From Syncephalis plumigaleata (Eukaryota; Zoopagomycota; Zoopagomycetes; Zoopagales; Piptocephalidaceae), in the NCBI GenBank assembly GCA_025201365.1, contig JAIXMF010000012.1:496001-560000 (forward strand): a DNA stretch of 64,000 nucleotides, written 5' to 3'. The notes under the pieces are model-generated. The model was not told the origin of the DNA, ran no database searches, and saw nothing but the letters and a program-made list of their open reading frames with translations. Positions 32,560 to 47,386 of this stretch are shown here, piece after piece; position 1 is the first letter of the stretch; each line of letters opens with the position of its first letter. The position numbers and the translations under genes were made by a program.

Positions 32560-32949
32560 TCATTTCATAAGACTCTTTTTCTTCTCGGCTCGCTAAGTAA
32601 AGAGAGAAGAGAGCGAGAGAGAGAAATAAAACGTCACTACACTTGATACGACGATTATTATTGTTATTGTTGTCATCCTACTTACTTTGGCCTTGTTCTT
32701 TGCTTTCTCCTCCTTCTTTTCCGCCTTGGTCTTGGGCCGATGCTTATCGACCTTTTGCATCGGATTACCGTGTTCCTTGCTGCTTTCCGGCTTCTTTGGC
32801 ATGTTGATTGAATAACGATTGCGTTGCGTGGAATAGAGCGAATACGATGTTTTAGACAGGGCAGTCGTGATGCCTCTTGACAATTTATCGAGAACATTTG
32901 CGCATATCATTGAACCATCATAAGTTTCGGTTTCAGCGACTGTCGTCAT
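32560..32949 (-). CDS. small lysine-rich protein, unknown
   Basis: Two exons: ATG at 32,949, donor GTAAGT after AAGGCCAAA near 32,689, acceptor TTACTTAG near 32,594, then RAEKKKSLMK and TGA. The product is about 100 residues, with a short N-terminal part (TYDGSMICANVLDKL) and a strongly basic, probably helical tail (KVDKHRPKTKAEKKEEKAKNKAKRAEKKK). This could be a ribosome- or nucleic-acid-associated protein. I do not recognise the family. It is divergent from the MYST gene, sharing the interval 32,950-33,817. Confidence 0.5.
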
Positions 32950-33817
32950 TGTTGCGTCGATGTATGAGACTACCGTTTATTTTTTGCTCTCATATGCTAG
33001 AAGCGCTCGAGTATTTTGTATAATGATGGCAATAATAAACGACTTTCACACTAAATAACAATAGAATATATGGATCATCATTTGCAATTAGCAATGTATA
33101 TATACTAAAACATATCCATCTTTATACGTATCATCATCATTAGTAGTAGTAGTAGTAGTAGTAGATGAACTAATGCTCTAGGTGATTTGTAAGAGCACAT
33201 TATCGAACACGCGATCAATGTGATAATCGTTATAATCACATCGCCTCATCATCAAAGGGAGATTGCACTGAACGAGTTATTGTGTGGTCATTCTCTCACA
33301 TAGAAAAGAATGTTGTGCCTCTTCCGCTGCTTCCCACTCGTATCATTGAACTGACACGCTCTTACGGATCTCTTGCGGTTACGCTTAAAGTGTTTTCCTA
33401 ATCACGGCAAGAACCTGTAGAGCAACAACTGCCGTAGCAGTATTTGACCGTATTATTTATGTTGAATCGGCGTCTGTCTCTCCCTTCAAGTCTATTGTAA
33501 CAGTAAGCGCGCGACATTCACTCACCACTGCTTTTCTCATATTTCTTTGTTGTTGTCGTCGTTGTTTTAGCATACTCAAGCATTGTACTTTGTGTCTACT
33601 TGCAACATAGCTCGTAAGACCGGTTAATCACTTATACATACAACATTACACGTATAAAAGACAAGCAATCTAACTGACTAGCGTGTTTCCTCTAAACTGT
33701 GCTGGTGGGTACTGTGTGATAAATTGTTGTGTGCGTGTGGCAAGTTTTCATTCATTCATTCATTTGTTTATTCAAGTAATCATCCATTCCATCAATTAGA
33801 ATACACGGTGATTGCCC
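32950..33817. other. divergent intergenic region
   Basis: This is the promoter interval between the lysine-rich protein gene (minus) and the MYST gene (plus). It contains a (TAG)n microsatellite at 33,141-33,165. The part before 33,800 is pyrimidine-rich with CATT repeats, as is common in front of genes in this window. No gene is seen. Confidence 0.5.
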
Positions 33818-36539
<2,722 letters not shown>

Positions 36540-36963
36540 TATATCAAAAATTAGTATATCGCATTAATTGTTGTGTTTTATTTCAATAATAGAAAGTTAA
36601 CCTTACGTTGACTTGAGCATGAAACAAGGACTGTTTTATGAATATGCAAATAGTATTACAAATAATCTACCATTTATATATGTTGTTAAAGTAAATGATT
36701 GCAATACATAGATATTGTTAGACATCTACATGGTGTTAATGATTAATTCCACGATAATAGTGCAAGCAAGTTGAGAGTAGCAAATGGTTAACCGGATAAT
36801 TGCACTGCCAAGAAGATTTCGTTTTGACCAATCATTCCTAGTCTGTTGAAACAGTCCCTTTCGTTACAGCAAACTGCTTAGCTCCTTTTTTATTCATGCC
36901 CTATTTAAGCAACTGATCTATTGAATAAGCATTCGCAATAATAATCTTCCCCCTTTTCTAGCA

Positions 36964-36998
<35 letters not shown>

Positions 36999-37100
36999 GT
37001 TTCGTCCAAGAAGTAGTAGTAGCCGACCATTCTACCTGCATTAATAGCATCATCATCTTTTGATTTCTTGTTCCTTAACGGTCAGCCGTCAACTTGCAAC
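36540..37100. other. intergenic with CT microsatellite
   Basis: AT-rich spacer. A pure CT run covers about 36,967-36,995, just ahead of the short gene at 37,101, where pyrimidine tracts typically mark promoters/5' leaders in this window. No other feature is seen. Confidence 0.6.
36967..36995 (+). repeat. CT microsatellite
   Basis: A perfect CT dinucleotide run in the leader region before the gene at 37,101. Confidence 0.9.
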
Positions 37101-37550
37101 ATGACACTTGCTACTACGCTTTCTTTCACCATTGTCGCGGGTCTGGTATCCGAATTGGCATTTACAAAGTATATATCGCCCAACAATCGTTCTATAGTGG
37201 ATACGCCAAAGCAAAAATCCGCAATTATGACGTATTTCCGACGAGCGATGAGTGCATCGCCTGCCACCAGTATTCATTGGATGCAAGACGAAGAGAAAGT
37301 CGACCATCTTATTAGCAAAACGGTGCAGCAATTCAACACATGTTCCCTGTTCAAATCGTGTAGCATTGACTATGCGGATGCAGTTAAAAACGAGGAAATA
37401 CGTGCTGCCGTCAGAAAGTCATTGGCCAAGGTCAATAACTATGGTGAGACCACGTATTACAGCTTTCTTGTACATTACATGTCTATTTTTCTTAGTGCAG
37501 ATTTTAAGGAATGCCAGTTTACTAGAAACAACTGGAATGGTCCCAAATGA
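37101..37550 (+). CDS. short possibly secreted protein, unknown
   Basis: A single-exon frame of 149 codons from the ATG at 37,101. The N-terminus MTLATTLSFTIVAGLVSELA reads as a signal peptide or anchor. The rest is soluble with a few Cys (NTCSLFKSCSIDY, KECQF) that could form disulfides. The pyrimidine-rich leader with CT repeat and the AATAAAC after the stop support a real transcript. I recognise no family; a small secreted protein of the fungus is the best guess. Confidence 0.45.
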   Translation: MTLATTLSFTIVAGLVSELAFTKYISPNNRSIVDTPKQKSAIMTYFRRAMSASPATSIHWMQDEEKVDHLISKTVQQFNTCSLFKSCSIDYADAVKNEEIRAAVRKSLAKVNNYGETTYYSFLVHYMSIFLSADFKECQFTRNNWNGPK

Positions 37551-37737
37551 TTGTTATTCCTAAATATCGTCTACTTTGATTATCCTCTCTATTGATTATA
37601 TATAAAGAAATAAACATGCGCATATTTGTATCTTACTACTGCTACTACTGCTACATAAGTCATACAATTAGCAAAGGTCCTATTAATAGAATTGATCGCA
37701 TTTTATTCACTATAAATCTAGATATACCATCTATAAA

Positions 37738-38535
37738 TTACCAGTTGTAGTATGGTTTAGGATTGTAGATGGGCTTATCCTGCAGTGCCGTCCATACTTT
37801 CTTTGTCATATGCCAGCCACGAATGTTACGTCGTTGACTACGGTCGGAAGGCAATGGTGCTGGTCCGCGTTCGCGTAGTGCAAACTTCAAATGCGCCGAT
37901 GGATGATGCATCGTACCGAATTGACCACGACCATGATAACGAATTCGCTTTAAATACTGACCCTTACCGACCCATGCGCGTGCTATACTCGATGCGTCAG
38001 TCATACAAGCGACATTGTGAATATTAAACTTACCAACATAAAGCTTAGCTGGATCCATGCTCTTTTGGAGGCGAGCATTGTTGCGTGCCAGTGCTAGTGT
38101 GCCTAGAATCTTTTTGGAGGATTTCTTGGCAGAGAACTCCATCTGGCGAATTGCTTCTTGTACATCCAATCCCGCTATTTGATTAGCTAGAAAGCGCAAC
38201 TTGCGCGTACTCGTCTTGAAATTGGAGGTAGACGCGCAAAACTATTCCGTACATGCGTGCATGCGTTAGCATTGTCAATTAGCAAATAGTAATGGTTTTC
38301 TTATTACCTCTTTTGCCGTGAGATTCGCGGTCGAACCACTTCCGTCTGCGCGTGCCTCTTGTTCGAGATTCTCCGTTGCCTCCTTGATCACTTGTTGAAA
38401 CAATGGCGACGCATCACGGTCAGCCTCGCCAAATCCCTGTGGTGTCGCGTCCTTGCCGATAATCCCGCTAGAATGCAGAGATCGTACACCCAACTGTTGA
38501 CTAGGCGCTAGTGAAAGTCGTCCAAAACGCGCCAC
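37738..38535 (-). CDS. MRPL22: mitochondrial large-subunit ribosomal protein uL22m
   Basis: Three exons. The N-terminus (MARFGRLSL...RSLHSSG) is an arginine/serine-rich mitochondrial presequence. The conserved L22 fold follows: LRFLANQIAGLDVQEAIRQMEFSAKK, ILGTLALARNNA, DPAKLYV joined to ARAWVGKGQYLKRIRYHGRGQFG, then the tail HPSAHLKFALRERGP. The intron at 38,033-37,983 is 51 nt, a multiple of three without a stop, so unspliced reading gives a longer open frame. The spliced form restores the family consensus LYVARAWVGKG, which shows it is an intron. It is a structural component near the peptide exit tunnel. Confidence 0.9.
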
Positions 38536-38826
38536 TAACTCAATGCATAAGTGTATATGGTTCTATTTCATTATGTATCTATCTCAGTACTATCCAACTT
38601 ACATAGGCCTGTTACACTCATGGTTGATCGTTGCATATCGGCCGGTAGTGATCGAGCTAAGAGAAAGCGGCCGATATCAATAGAGATGACTATTATCGTC
38701 AAGAAGAATGTAAAGCGAGAAAAAATGACGCCGCCACACACACAACATGCTGTCATTTTAATTTTCCCTTTTTTATAAACGCTTTACTTATATTTCTATC
38801 TATCTCTCACTCTCATTGTTGTCAAT

Positions 38827-39609
38827 ATGGATTTTCAAAATCGAGCAGGGTCTAAGCCAGGATCTGCCGGTGTTGCCGGTGGCTCCGAATCTAACGTCGA
38901 TCGTCGAGAGCGTCTACGTCGTTTGGCGCTTGAGACTATTGATTTGGCGAAGGATCCGTATTTTATGAAGAATCATCTAGGCACTTATGAATGTAAACTT
39001 TGTCTTACACTTCACACTAATGAAGGCAGTTATCTGGCACATACGCAAGGCAAGAAGCATCAAACGAATCTGGCTAGACGAGCAGCCAAGGAAGCGCGTA
39101 CATTCGGCATGGGTGAAGCTAATGGCGCAATGCTCGAAGGTACCGGTCGACCAGCACCCGTGGTGGTCAAGAAGAATATCATCAAGATCGGTAGACCTGG
39201 CTATAAGGTAACGAAGATCCATGATCCTGTGGCGGGACAAGTGGGCCTACTCTTTCAGGTGCAGTATCCGGAGATTGGCAATGATGTTGTGCCGCGTTAT
39301 CGATTCATGAGTGCGTACGAACAGCATCAGGAGGCACCCGATAGAGCATATCAATATTTACTATTTGCCGCGGAACCCTACGAGACCGTGGCGTTTAAAA
39401 TACAAAGTCGCGATGTAGACAGAAGCGAGGATCGTATGTGGACGCATTGGGATCCGGATGCAAAGCAGTACACGTTACAATTCTTCTTTAAGCGAGAACG
39501 CGTTGAACGAGCCTTACCCATGGATGGCACTAATGCGATGACGGATGTACCGCCTAATGCAACGATGAATGGAGTGAACGCATCCTATGTGGATCCACAT
39601 CATGCATAG
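38827..39609 (+). CDS. SF3A2: splicing factor 3A subunit 2 (SF3A2/Prp11)
   Basis: A single-exon gene of 260 residues. It starts MDFQNRAGSKPGSAG and has the family block ERLRRLALETIDLAKDPYFMKNHLGTYEC. A C2H2 matrin-type zinc finger (CKLCLTLHTNEGSYLAHTQGKKHQ) and the core KIGRPGYKVTKIHDP...GLLFQVQYPEI...YQYLLFAAEPYETVAFKI follow. It is a subunit of the U2 snRNP SF3a complex that helps U2 bind the branch site. It lacks the long proline-rich tail of the animal protein, as in yeast Prp11. Confidence 0.95.
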   Translation: MDFQNRAGSKPGSAGVAGGSESNVDRRERLRRLALETIDLAKDPYFMKNHLGTYECKLCLTLHTNEGSYLAHTQGKKHQTNLARRAAKEARTFGMGEANGAMLEGTGRPAPVVVKKNIIKIGRPGYKVTKIHDPVAGQVGLLFQVQYPEIGNDVVPRYRFMSAYEQHQEAPDRAYQYLLFAAEPYETVAFKIQSRDVDRSEDRMWTHWDPDAKQYTLQFFFKRERVERALPMDGTNAMTDVPPNATMNGVNASYVDPHHA

Positions 39610-39710
39610 TCATTTTTAATGTAGATTTATTAGTCAATAATAGTGATAAACATGATATGATAATGAATGCGACTAGGAACATGGATACTATTGTGTAAAT
39701 ATGATGGCTT

Positions 39711-41958
39711 TCAAATGATAGCATGCTGATTACCATGCTCGTCCTTGGTAACAATAGGAGCATCTAGTGCAGTGACACCGCCATTTGATTGTGTATTAGT
39801 CGGTGAAGTAGTGGGCGACATGCCATTAATGTGCCAGCCTAATGGCGATTGCTCTGCTGGTTTAGGTAAAAGCGGTGCAGCAGGCATAGTAGCCATAGGA
39901 GTTAGCGGTGCGCTCAATTGTGCCTCGGCAGCAGCAGCATCACTATATGCTAGGATGTCATCAAATGGATTCTGCGATACATTGGATGATGGTGGTGCTA
40001 CACGGTATGGTTCAACACTCGGTGCAGTATTACTTGACAGATCTAGAATCAATGCATTAGTTTACAATTATACGGTAATGACAATCATATGAGACATACT
40101 CTCTGGTTGTTTTCTAATCATCATAATCATTCATAGTTAGTACATTATACTATAGGTATATCAAGCATTGTCATTGTCATTATTACTCACCCTAGTGCTG
40201 TTGAAGAGAGACCAGCTGGCTGGTGTGATTGATCACTGAATGGATCGACAAGTGGTTGTGTAGCATATCTATTGAATGATTTAGCTATAGTATGATAATC
40301 ATGATAATGTTAAATATAATCACTTACCCATTATTATTATTAGCGACATTACTATTGTTGGATACAGAAGGGATTGTCTATATTACATGTTATTAATGTT
40401 TAGTAACCTATCTAGATATCAAGTTCTATCTACTTACCGCTGATGGTGATTGTCCTGTATTTCCTGTTGATTGCCTGGTTGCATTAACAATATCATGTCG
40501 TTCCACAATATCGTTATACTGTTGGAATACATCCAATAATTCCTGATTAAGTCCTAGCAATTGATCTATCCATTATAAACAGATACTTGTTAGTTATTGT
40601 GCTACAGCATAGTAAATGCGTGTGATTACCGAATAACTTTTCATCCTGAACACTCGAAAGGAATCTACCGATCTCCGCGTGTAATCCTTGACATTTTTTG
40701 TAGAATTCCTAATAGCATTATATAAAGTAAGTCAATCATTGCTATATCATTTACCATTACGTGATATCCACCTGAATCAGCTCATTCTTTCTAATATCCT
40801 CGGTATCTGGATCTGTATATACCAATGACTCGCTCAACATTTGTACGGAATTACGGCAAACTTCACCGAGACGATTCACTTCTTGCTCGACCTATTCGTC
40901 AGATTAGTCGATTGCCTAATTAATGATCATCTATCCTTGCCACCCACCTTTTCCGGTGACATATTCTCGATAGAATGCGAGTTCTTATTCGTAATAATAA
41001 TAGTAGTAGTAATAGTATGTCAGCATTATTAACATCAATTATAGTGAACTACATACCGTGTTACCACGAGTATTTCCTCCATTATTAGTAGAGGCATTGC
41101 CATCGAGTGATGTCACGGCTATTATAGTTTATCGTCAGTATACATCATCACTTGTATAGATGCTATTCTATCAAAGCTTACTATTAAGGTTATTATACAA
41201 AGTGGGTATGGCATCCATGCCAGGTTCACCACGTAATGCTTCTGCCCAAGCAGTAATGGCTATGTATAACTTGCTTTGAACAACTGGATCCGTATCCTAA
41301 TAAGAAGACGATAAAATAAATAAATAAATATGCTATTGATACTACAATTACTTACAGGGCTGCTCATAATCTTTGCTAATGTCTCTGTAAACTTGGGTGT
41401 AGAGATGGCCACTAAACTAGTCTTAGTCATTGCTGTATCATCTCCTATTCAACTATCCACTTACCTCGGAATTTCGCACCGCAATTATCGAATAGTGATT
41501 GTGCTAACTACAATTGAACATGAGCGATGATACATTATATATATATATATATATATCGATTGCACAATGACTTACAGTAATGGTCAGTAGTTGTGTGTTG
41601 ATATGCTTGGACTTGAGACGTTTGCGGACTGCTTTGACTGCTTCCTTAGAACTGAATAATGAGAATAGCCGAGCATACATATATCCATAAATAGTGGTGG
41701 TGGTTAGGATGATCGACATGTTGTGTAGCACGTTCATACAAGACGCTTACCCATCAGGTCTACTATTGACCAGATTACAAGTATCGATAATGAGTTGCCA
41801 GTCTTCTTCTTGAGATGCTCGCGGTGTTGTAGCCGTTTCTACAAACAATACAGCAACATATTAGTTGGCATAACGGTTAGGTGGTGACTGCACTGCTACT
41901 TACCAATGGCCTGTGCCACAGGACCTGTCGAGGCAAATACGTTCGATAGCATAGTCAT
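39711..41958 (-). CDS. VHS/GAT-domain trafficking adaptor (TOM1-like)
   Basis: Many short exons. The ATG at 41,958 begins MTMLSNVFASTGPVAQAI. A VHS domain is recognisable from EEDWQLIIDTCNLVNSRPDG, KEAVKAVRKRLKSKHINTQLLTI and VSTPKFTETLAKI. GAT-like helices follow, then a Pro/Ser/Ala-rich C-terminal exon (39,711-40,052) with an NPF motif (VSQNPFDDI) that could bind EH-domain proteins. VHS-GAT proteins bind ubiquitinated cargo at endosomes or the trans-Golgi. I did not see a FYVE domain or GAE ear, which favours a TOM1-like over a Vps27 or GGA assignment. The exon map between 40,053 and 41,500 was not fully resolved. Confidence 0.75.
41533..41556 (+). repeat. TA microsatellite
   Basis: A perfect TA run inside an intron of the VHS/GAT gene. 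Confidence 0.85.
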
Positions 41959-42389
41959 GGTAGTGAAATAGAACGGCTAAAGAATGAGATGCAGTATAGA
42001 AGGATAAAATGACTAGTAGCCCGGATAAATACGGTAAAACAGACAAGTTATGACAACGACGACTATTGTTGCTGCTAGCAGTAGTAAATAGAGTAACAAT
42101 AGGAGGACAAGGACGGTAAATAAGGCCGCGATGGTAAGCAATAGTAGCAATACTTGTGCGTGTGTGTGCGTGTGTATGCGTGTGAAGCAGTAAGAAATAT
42201 GATAAGCGACAGTGTTTATTCAAGAGCAGCCCAATCTCATTTATTGCCTACGAAATCTAACTTGAAACTTGAAACGCGCGAGTTACCTTTCTTGGCGCTT
42301 TACTTTGACGTGTTTGTTATTGACTTGTCTTTACGCAAACAAAATCTATCAGCCTACTCTGACCTCGGTTTATTCATTCTCGATACAAT

Positions 42390-45051
42390 ATGGCTAATAG
42401 GAGTGACGCAGTTCAGTTGTACGCGGATATGGACACGTCTATTGCGGACGGTGACTATAGCCGTGTATTAGAGTGTTGCGATCAACGTAGGTTAAAGCGT
42501 AGTGAAGAAAACAGTTGATCCGCTACATCTACCTGTTATGCTGACTACTAACGAATACATACCGTGTCATAGTGCTGAAGCTAGATTCACAGGATACTGA
42601 CGCATTACGAGCCAAGCTAGTGACGCTGATCCGGCTGGATCGTTATCATGAGGCGCTCAAGTTCCTTGACATTGGCATGCCACCAGCTATGGCACGTGAA
42701 CGTGTGTTCGAGCGTGCTTACTGTCTATATCGACTGGAGAGACTGGCCGATGTCGAGGCATTATTCAAGACTGTCGATGTTACAACATCGCTGCAACTTA
42801 CCCATTTGAAGGCGCAAGTAGTAAGTCATCCATATGGCATCAAGGCATATTGATTGCTTATAACGATTTGGTATTACATATAGGCGTATAAAATGGAGGA
42901 TTTCCCCGCTGCAATTAAGCTGTACACCATACTGGTGGATAACACTGAAAAGGTACTTGTACATTGACTAAATACTAATACTATTACTGTATACACGTAT
43001 TGCTAACATAACACGCTTGCAATGCAGGACAATCCCAATTACTCCGACTTAATCGCCAACTTAATTGCTGCCAAGGCTGCTGCTTCAGTCTCAGGAACTA
43101 AATTAAATCAAAAGGTAGTGGTCCATCGCGTCATTGATCAATATAATGCTAATGCATTCTAACATTTGATCTATACTAGCAATTGCAAGTAAAGCCCAAC
43201 GAACTGGAAACATACGATCAGTTGTACAATGCGGCCACACTTTCCATCGCCAATGGTCACTTAGTTGCTGCCGAAACACTTCTCCGTAAAGCATCCGGTA
43301 AGTGAATGGCAAGCATGTTTGTATTCTAGATTTATTTACAATTGCAAAGAGGTGTGCCGTAATTCGCTACTTGAGCAGGAGTACACTGAAGAGGAGATTC
43401 AAGAGGAGTTGGTGACGATCATGGCGCAGTTGGCCTATGTGGACCAGCTAATTGGCAAATCGTCCGAGGCGCACACCATTCAGCAGAAGATATTAGAAGC
43501 AAAGTAATTTAATATGATCATTTATGATGAGCAATCCTGACCGATTCCTAATAGACTAGGCGAGAAGACCGTGTTGGCAGTTGTGGCAAACAACGATGTA
43601 GCGCTACAGCAGCCAAAATCCAAAGAATTATACTGGTTCCTTCGTCGTTTGCAACTCGCCAGCAATTCGAAGATTGAGCGTAAGCTATTATTCTCGCAAC
43701 GTCGTCAAATGGCGGCAAATCGTGCTATCATGCAGTTATGGCTAAAGAATGTGAGTAACCGACTAAATTGATAATAGGATACACAAACTAACTAACTAAC
43801 TAATAACGATAATACTAATAAATAGTATAAATCAGCACGTAATATGGCCAAACGATTAAGGTCTCATCAACCTAATTGGCCCGTCCCTTACTTGATATCG
43901 GCGGCAGTGCCGTATTATCAAGGCAAGAAAAGTCGAGCAGTAGATGAACTATCAGTAAGTAAACTATGGCTATTTCTATAATATACGCTAATTGCACTGC
44001 CATTATAGAATATGTTGGCGCAGAATAGCTCATTATTGGAAGTGCGTGCTGTGTTGGCACGACTGGCCATAGACTCGGGCGATATTAGCAAAGCTATCGA
44101 ACTGAGCAAGGGATGTCAGTTGGATCCTACGCAGAGTGACGTATCTTTATTGGAGATTATGACTAGCGTTTATGAGAGTATCGATCAATCGAATACAGCG
44201 GACGAGTTGCTAAGCGAGGCCATTAAGCATAGCGAACAACAGAAGGAAGTGCTGGTAAGAGTTATGTATGGCTACATATCTGAGTTAACTCAATATATAT
44301 ATATATATTATACGTGATTTAGCGAGAGCATCATCTACGTAGACTAAGAGGTGCTTTCTACTTGCGAAATGGAATGGGCGACAAGGCCGTGCAAGACTAC
44401 ACTGTATTGGTCAAGGCTAATCCGGATGACAAAGAAGTCTTGGTTGATTTAGTGGAAGCTTGCGCGGGTGACAAGCCAGAACTAGCCAGGGATTACGTAG
44501 GCACGCTGGCCACCCCTCCTGTTCGCTCCGGACAAGTATCAAATGCCGAACTAGCCACACTTGAAGCATCGGCACCAGGATTGAAACGGCCTAATGACAA
44601 GCCAGCTGCACCATCGAAATCCACAAAGGTCGTTAGGAAAAAGCGCGCTAATCCACCGGCTAAGAATGTTAACCCGGATCAACCGCCTAATCCTGAACGT
44701 TGGCTACCCAAACGCGAGAGATCCGACTATAAGCCAAAGGGTCGCAAACGAGGAGCAGCCAGCAAATTGGCCACGGGACCACAAGGCCTTTCATTGCCGG
44801 GCAGTGGCGGTGGTGGCACGGGTAGTGCACGAATTGACGGGAAACGGTAAGTAGTAAGTATGCATAGATATTAGTCAATTCTAATGCTGTCATTTGCTAT
44901 CAATTATAGTCCCGCTACAAGTACGGATGCCGGTGAAGATAGCGGTGTCATTACTACAAAGCCTACAGAGACTTCCTCTACTGCTGCCTCCACCAACAAA
45001 TCTACAAGCAGCAAAAAGAAAAAGTCCGGTAAAGGCAAAGGTCGTAGATGA
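42390..45051 (+). CDS. SRP72: signal recognition particle subunit SRP72
   Basis: About 12 short exons, starting MANRSDAVQLYADMDTSIADGDYSRVLECCDQ. TPR-like helices follow (ALRAKLVTLIRLDRYHEALKFLD, LTHLKAQVAYKMEDFPAAIKLYTILV, PNELETYDQLYNAATLSIANG). The C-terminus has the SRP72 RNA-binding signature DQPPNPERWLPKRERSDYKPKGRKR followed by a Lys/Ser-rich tail ending GKGKGRR. SRP72 binds 7SL RNA and SRP68 and is needed for co-translational targeting to the ER. The stop TGA is at 45,049-45,051. Confidence 0.93.
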
Positions 45052-45741
45052 TTCTTACACACTACGTCATGCTTTGCCTCACTTGGCAGCTATATAATAA
45101 ATGGATATACGTTTATTTGAGAATATTGTAAAATATGCATATAGATATGAAATAATAATAATACTCGCTTCTTTTTCTTCATCGTATTTTAGCATACACC
45201 TTATCTTCTCCTTTCTTTTTCTTGTTAACGTCATCATAGCACTCACTCCTTTCTTTCTTCTTTAACCTTACCTTTAAATACTACCGATCCGGTTGATCTT
45301 ATTGATCTCTTTCTTCGTAGTTAACCTGATGAATAATAAGGTAGATCAATTGCATACATACACGCTCTTTATGTCTACTACTTGAATGTAATAGCATACT
45401 CATAGCCTCTAACGAGTACTAAACCGTTTCACGCGTCCTCACTCACTCACTCTTTCCTTTAGCGTTGAGAATAACGACTGTTTCGCGCGTCCTCTCCACT
45501 CGTGCCGTTACAGCGTCATTTTACTGGTTTCTTTGCTCGTAATTGACTGTATGCTAACATTAATTGACCATTAAGAAGTAAGATCTTTGTATATACTGTT
45601 CCTGGAGATACCTAGGGCTACGTAGTATTGTACGCTACCGTTAGCAAGCCTCAAGGGCCGTTAAAAATTGGTTTTGCGCGGAAATACAATATTTTCACTT
45701 TTGTCATATACGTAGTAATTTTTTACATTCATTTTTGTGAA
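45052..45741. other. intergenic ahead of tRNA-Thr
   Basis: Pyrimidine-rich DNA. Two related blocks, GTTTCACGCGTCCTCACTC (about 45,426) and GTTTCGCGCGTCCTCTCCACTC (about 45,480), form a weak imperfect repeat. No gene is seen. Confidence 0.5.
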
Positions 45742-45814
45742 GCCTTCTTGGCTCAGTTGGCAGAGCGTCTGCCTAGTAAGCAGAAGGTCGGCGGTTCGAT
45801 TCCGCCAGAAGGCA
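45742..45814 (+). tRNA. tRNA-Thr (anticodon AGT)
   Basis: A full cloverleaf of 73 nt including discriminator A. The acceptor stem GCCTTCT pairs with AGAAGGC. The D-arm is GCTC...GAGC. The anticodon stem TCTGC/GCAGA encloses loop CTAGTAA with anticodon AGT (A34 normally inosine, reading ACU/ACC/ACA). The T-arm GGCGG-TTCGATT-CCGCC contains the B box. There is no intron, and a TTTT run shortly after (about 45,820) can end Pol III transcription. Confidence 0.96.
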
Positions 45815-46779
45815 GTCACGTTTTGCTGCAGCTTTCTTTTGTTGGATATGCTTTTTTTGCTGAGAATAGCTTTATTTGCTGCGGTATAGTAGCGTAGAAG
45901 TGTAGCAGTGTGTAAGACGTTCACACTAGGAGGGTGGAAAGGGAGGTATAAAGCGATAAGTGAGGTCTTATTAGTATAAGACGCTCACGTAAGTAGAATA
46001 GAAATAAGGGACAAAGCGACGAGTGAGGTCTTACGTAGAACGAGATCGTGCGAGAGAACCTTATGACACAAACTACACGAACTCAAACAATAAAGCAAGT
46101 TACGAATAGTCAGAAGTGTCAAGGAAAAGGTCAATTTATGTTTATTGATATGTGTAACGTCGTTAGTTTATATACGCAACATACACCGCTCCATGAACGT
46201 AGCTCTGCTACGTTCTCTGTATTAAAAGAGACTTCTCCTCGAGTAAGAAGCGCTTAATCGGTAGGAGGGAGGTGATGTTGAGTAAGATAAATATGGCAAC
46301 GTTAGTAGTGTTAATGATAGTGTTGATAATGAGAATACTGAAGTTAATGATAGAGATAATAATAATGTGACTGGTGATGCCGATGATGATACTAGCTAGT
46401 AGTATCATCATGATCTTCGATGAAATGGGTGAGAGGCGTCACACAGTGGAAGCAGGGAGTAGTTTTACGTAAAAACAAGTTACTTACGTTGTTATTTATC
46501 TCGGCAACCCAGTATGAATCATACCAAGCGTGCTTATGACCGTTTTAACACATGGACGCGTGACTCTGCCCGAATTCCTGTCATACTCGTACATGTCGGA
46601 GTCATCATCACGTTTTTATTTGGTAGCATGTGCCTTGACTGAGCTTTTCTCACTCATTCTCTTGTAACACCGCATACTCGCTCGCTCTTTTCAGTACCTT
46701 ACTCTTTTTCTTTCTTTTAGTTTACTCTCACTCTCACTTTTTGTTTTTCTTCTTCTACTACTGCCTCTAATACTTCAGC
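45815..46779. other. intergenic with a diverged tandem duplication
   Basis: Around 45,911-46,034 a unit of about 62 bp occurs twice with changes: TAAGACGTTCACACTAGG...GTGAGGTCTTA and TAAGACGCTCACGTAAG...GTGAGGTCTTA. The remainder has GATAAT microsatellites (46,290-46,390) and a pyrimidine-rich leader (46,650-46,779) before the BRI3-like gene. No gene is supported. Confidence 0.55.
45911..46034 (+). repeat. imperfect tandem duplication of about 62 bp
   Basis: Two successive units begin TAAGACG(T/C)TCAC and end GTGAGGTCTTA, with substitutions between them. They lie about 100 bp downstream of tRNA-Thr. Confidence 0.65.
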
Positions 46780-47115
46780 ATGGGCGAGAATACCGCATAT
46801 TTCAACCAGCAACAGCAGCAGCAACAAGGACAAAGTCCCACCCCAGCACATCCGGCCAATATGCACGAAAGCACTGGCTTACCACCGCCACCGCCACCAC
46901 AGGCTCAATATCAAATGCAACCACAAATGATTATGGTACCAGCTGGTGCAGTGCCAGCGGGTCACGCTTGCATCGATGGAGGTGCTCACAACTGGGCGAA
47001 AGACTACACGCTTTGCGGTATTTGTTGGTTAATTTGGTGCTTCCCTTGTGGTTTACTTTGCTGCTACCTTAATGCCGATCAGAAGTGTACCAAATGCCAG
47101 CAAGTCATCAGTTAA
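46780..47115 (+). CDS. BRI3-like small Cys-rich membrane protein (1)
   Basis: A single exon of 111 residues: a poly-Gln/Pro N-terminus (FNQQQQQQQGQSP, LPPPPPPQAQYQ), then the C-terminal domain GGAHNWAKDYTLCGICWLIWCFPCGLLCCYLNADQKCTKC. A Gly-Gly start, a hydrophobic segment with FPxGxxCC, and a closing CxxC resemble the animal Brain protein I3 (BRI3) family of small endolysosomal membrane proteins. The local paralog at 48,005-49,192 shares this C-terminal domain. The cellular role is inference. Confidence 0.65.
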   Translation: MGENTAYFNQQQQQQQGQSPTPAHPANMHESTGLPPPPPPQAQYQMQPQMIMVPAGAVPAGHACIDGGAHNWAKDYTLCGICWLIWCFPCGLLCCYLNADQKCTKCQQVIS

Positions 47116-47386
47116 TCCAATTAGCGTTATAAGCATTTCATTACTATTTCATTACTATTTCACTATCCTATTTCTATTCTATTGATTCGTCATCTACGGA
47201 TATATATATTATCATGAGATACCATTATTATTTGCTATAAAAATTAATGATTGAATTTATTGAAACACCCTCAACATTATGTTTACATTTAGCACACTAA
47301 CTACTACTCACTCCTAATAAACTATTGCTCAATCATGTTTACTTGTATATAGCCTTAGCGGCGTTTGAGGTACCGTGGTGATAACA

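Noticed and set aside
45628-45897. 89-codon frame across the tRNA
   Set aside because: It reads through tRNA-Thr, whose cloverleaf is complete; the frame is chance.
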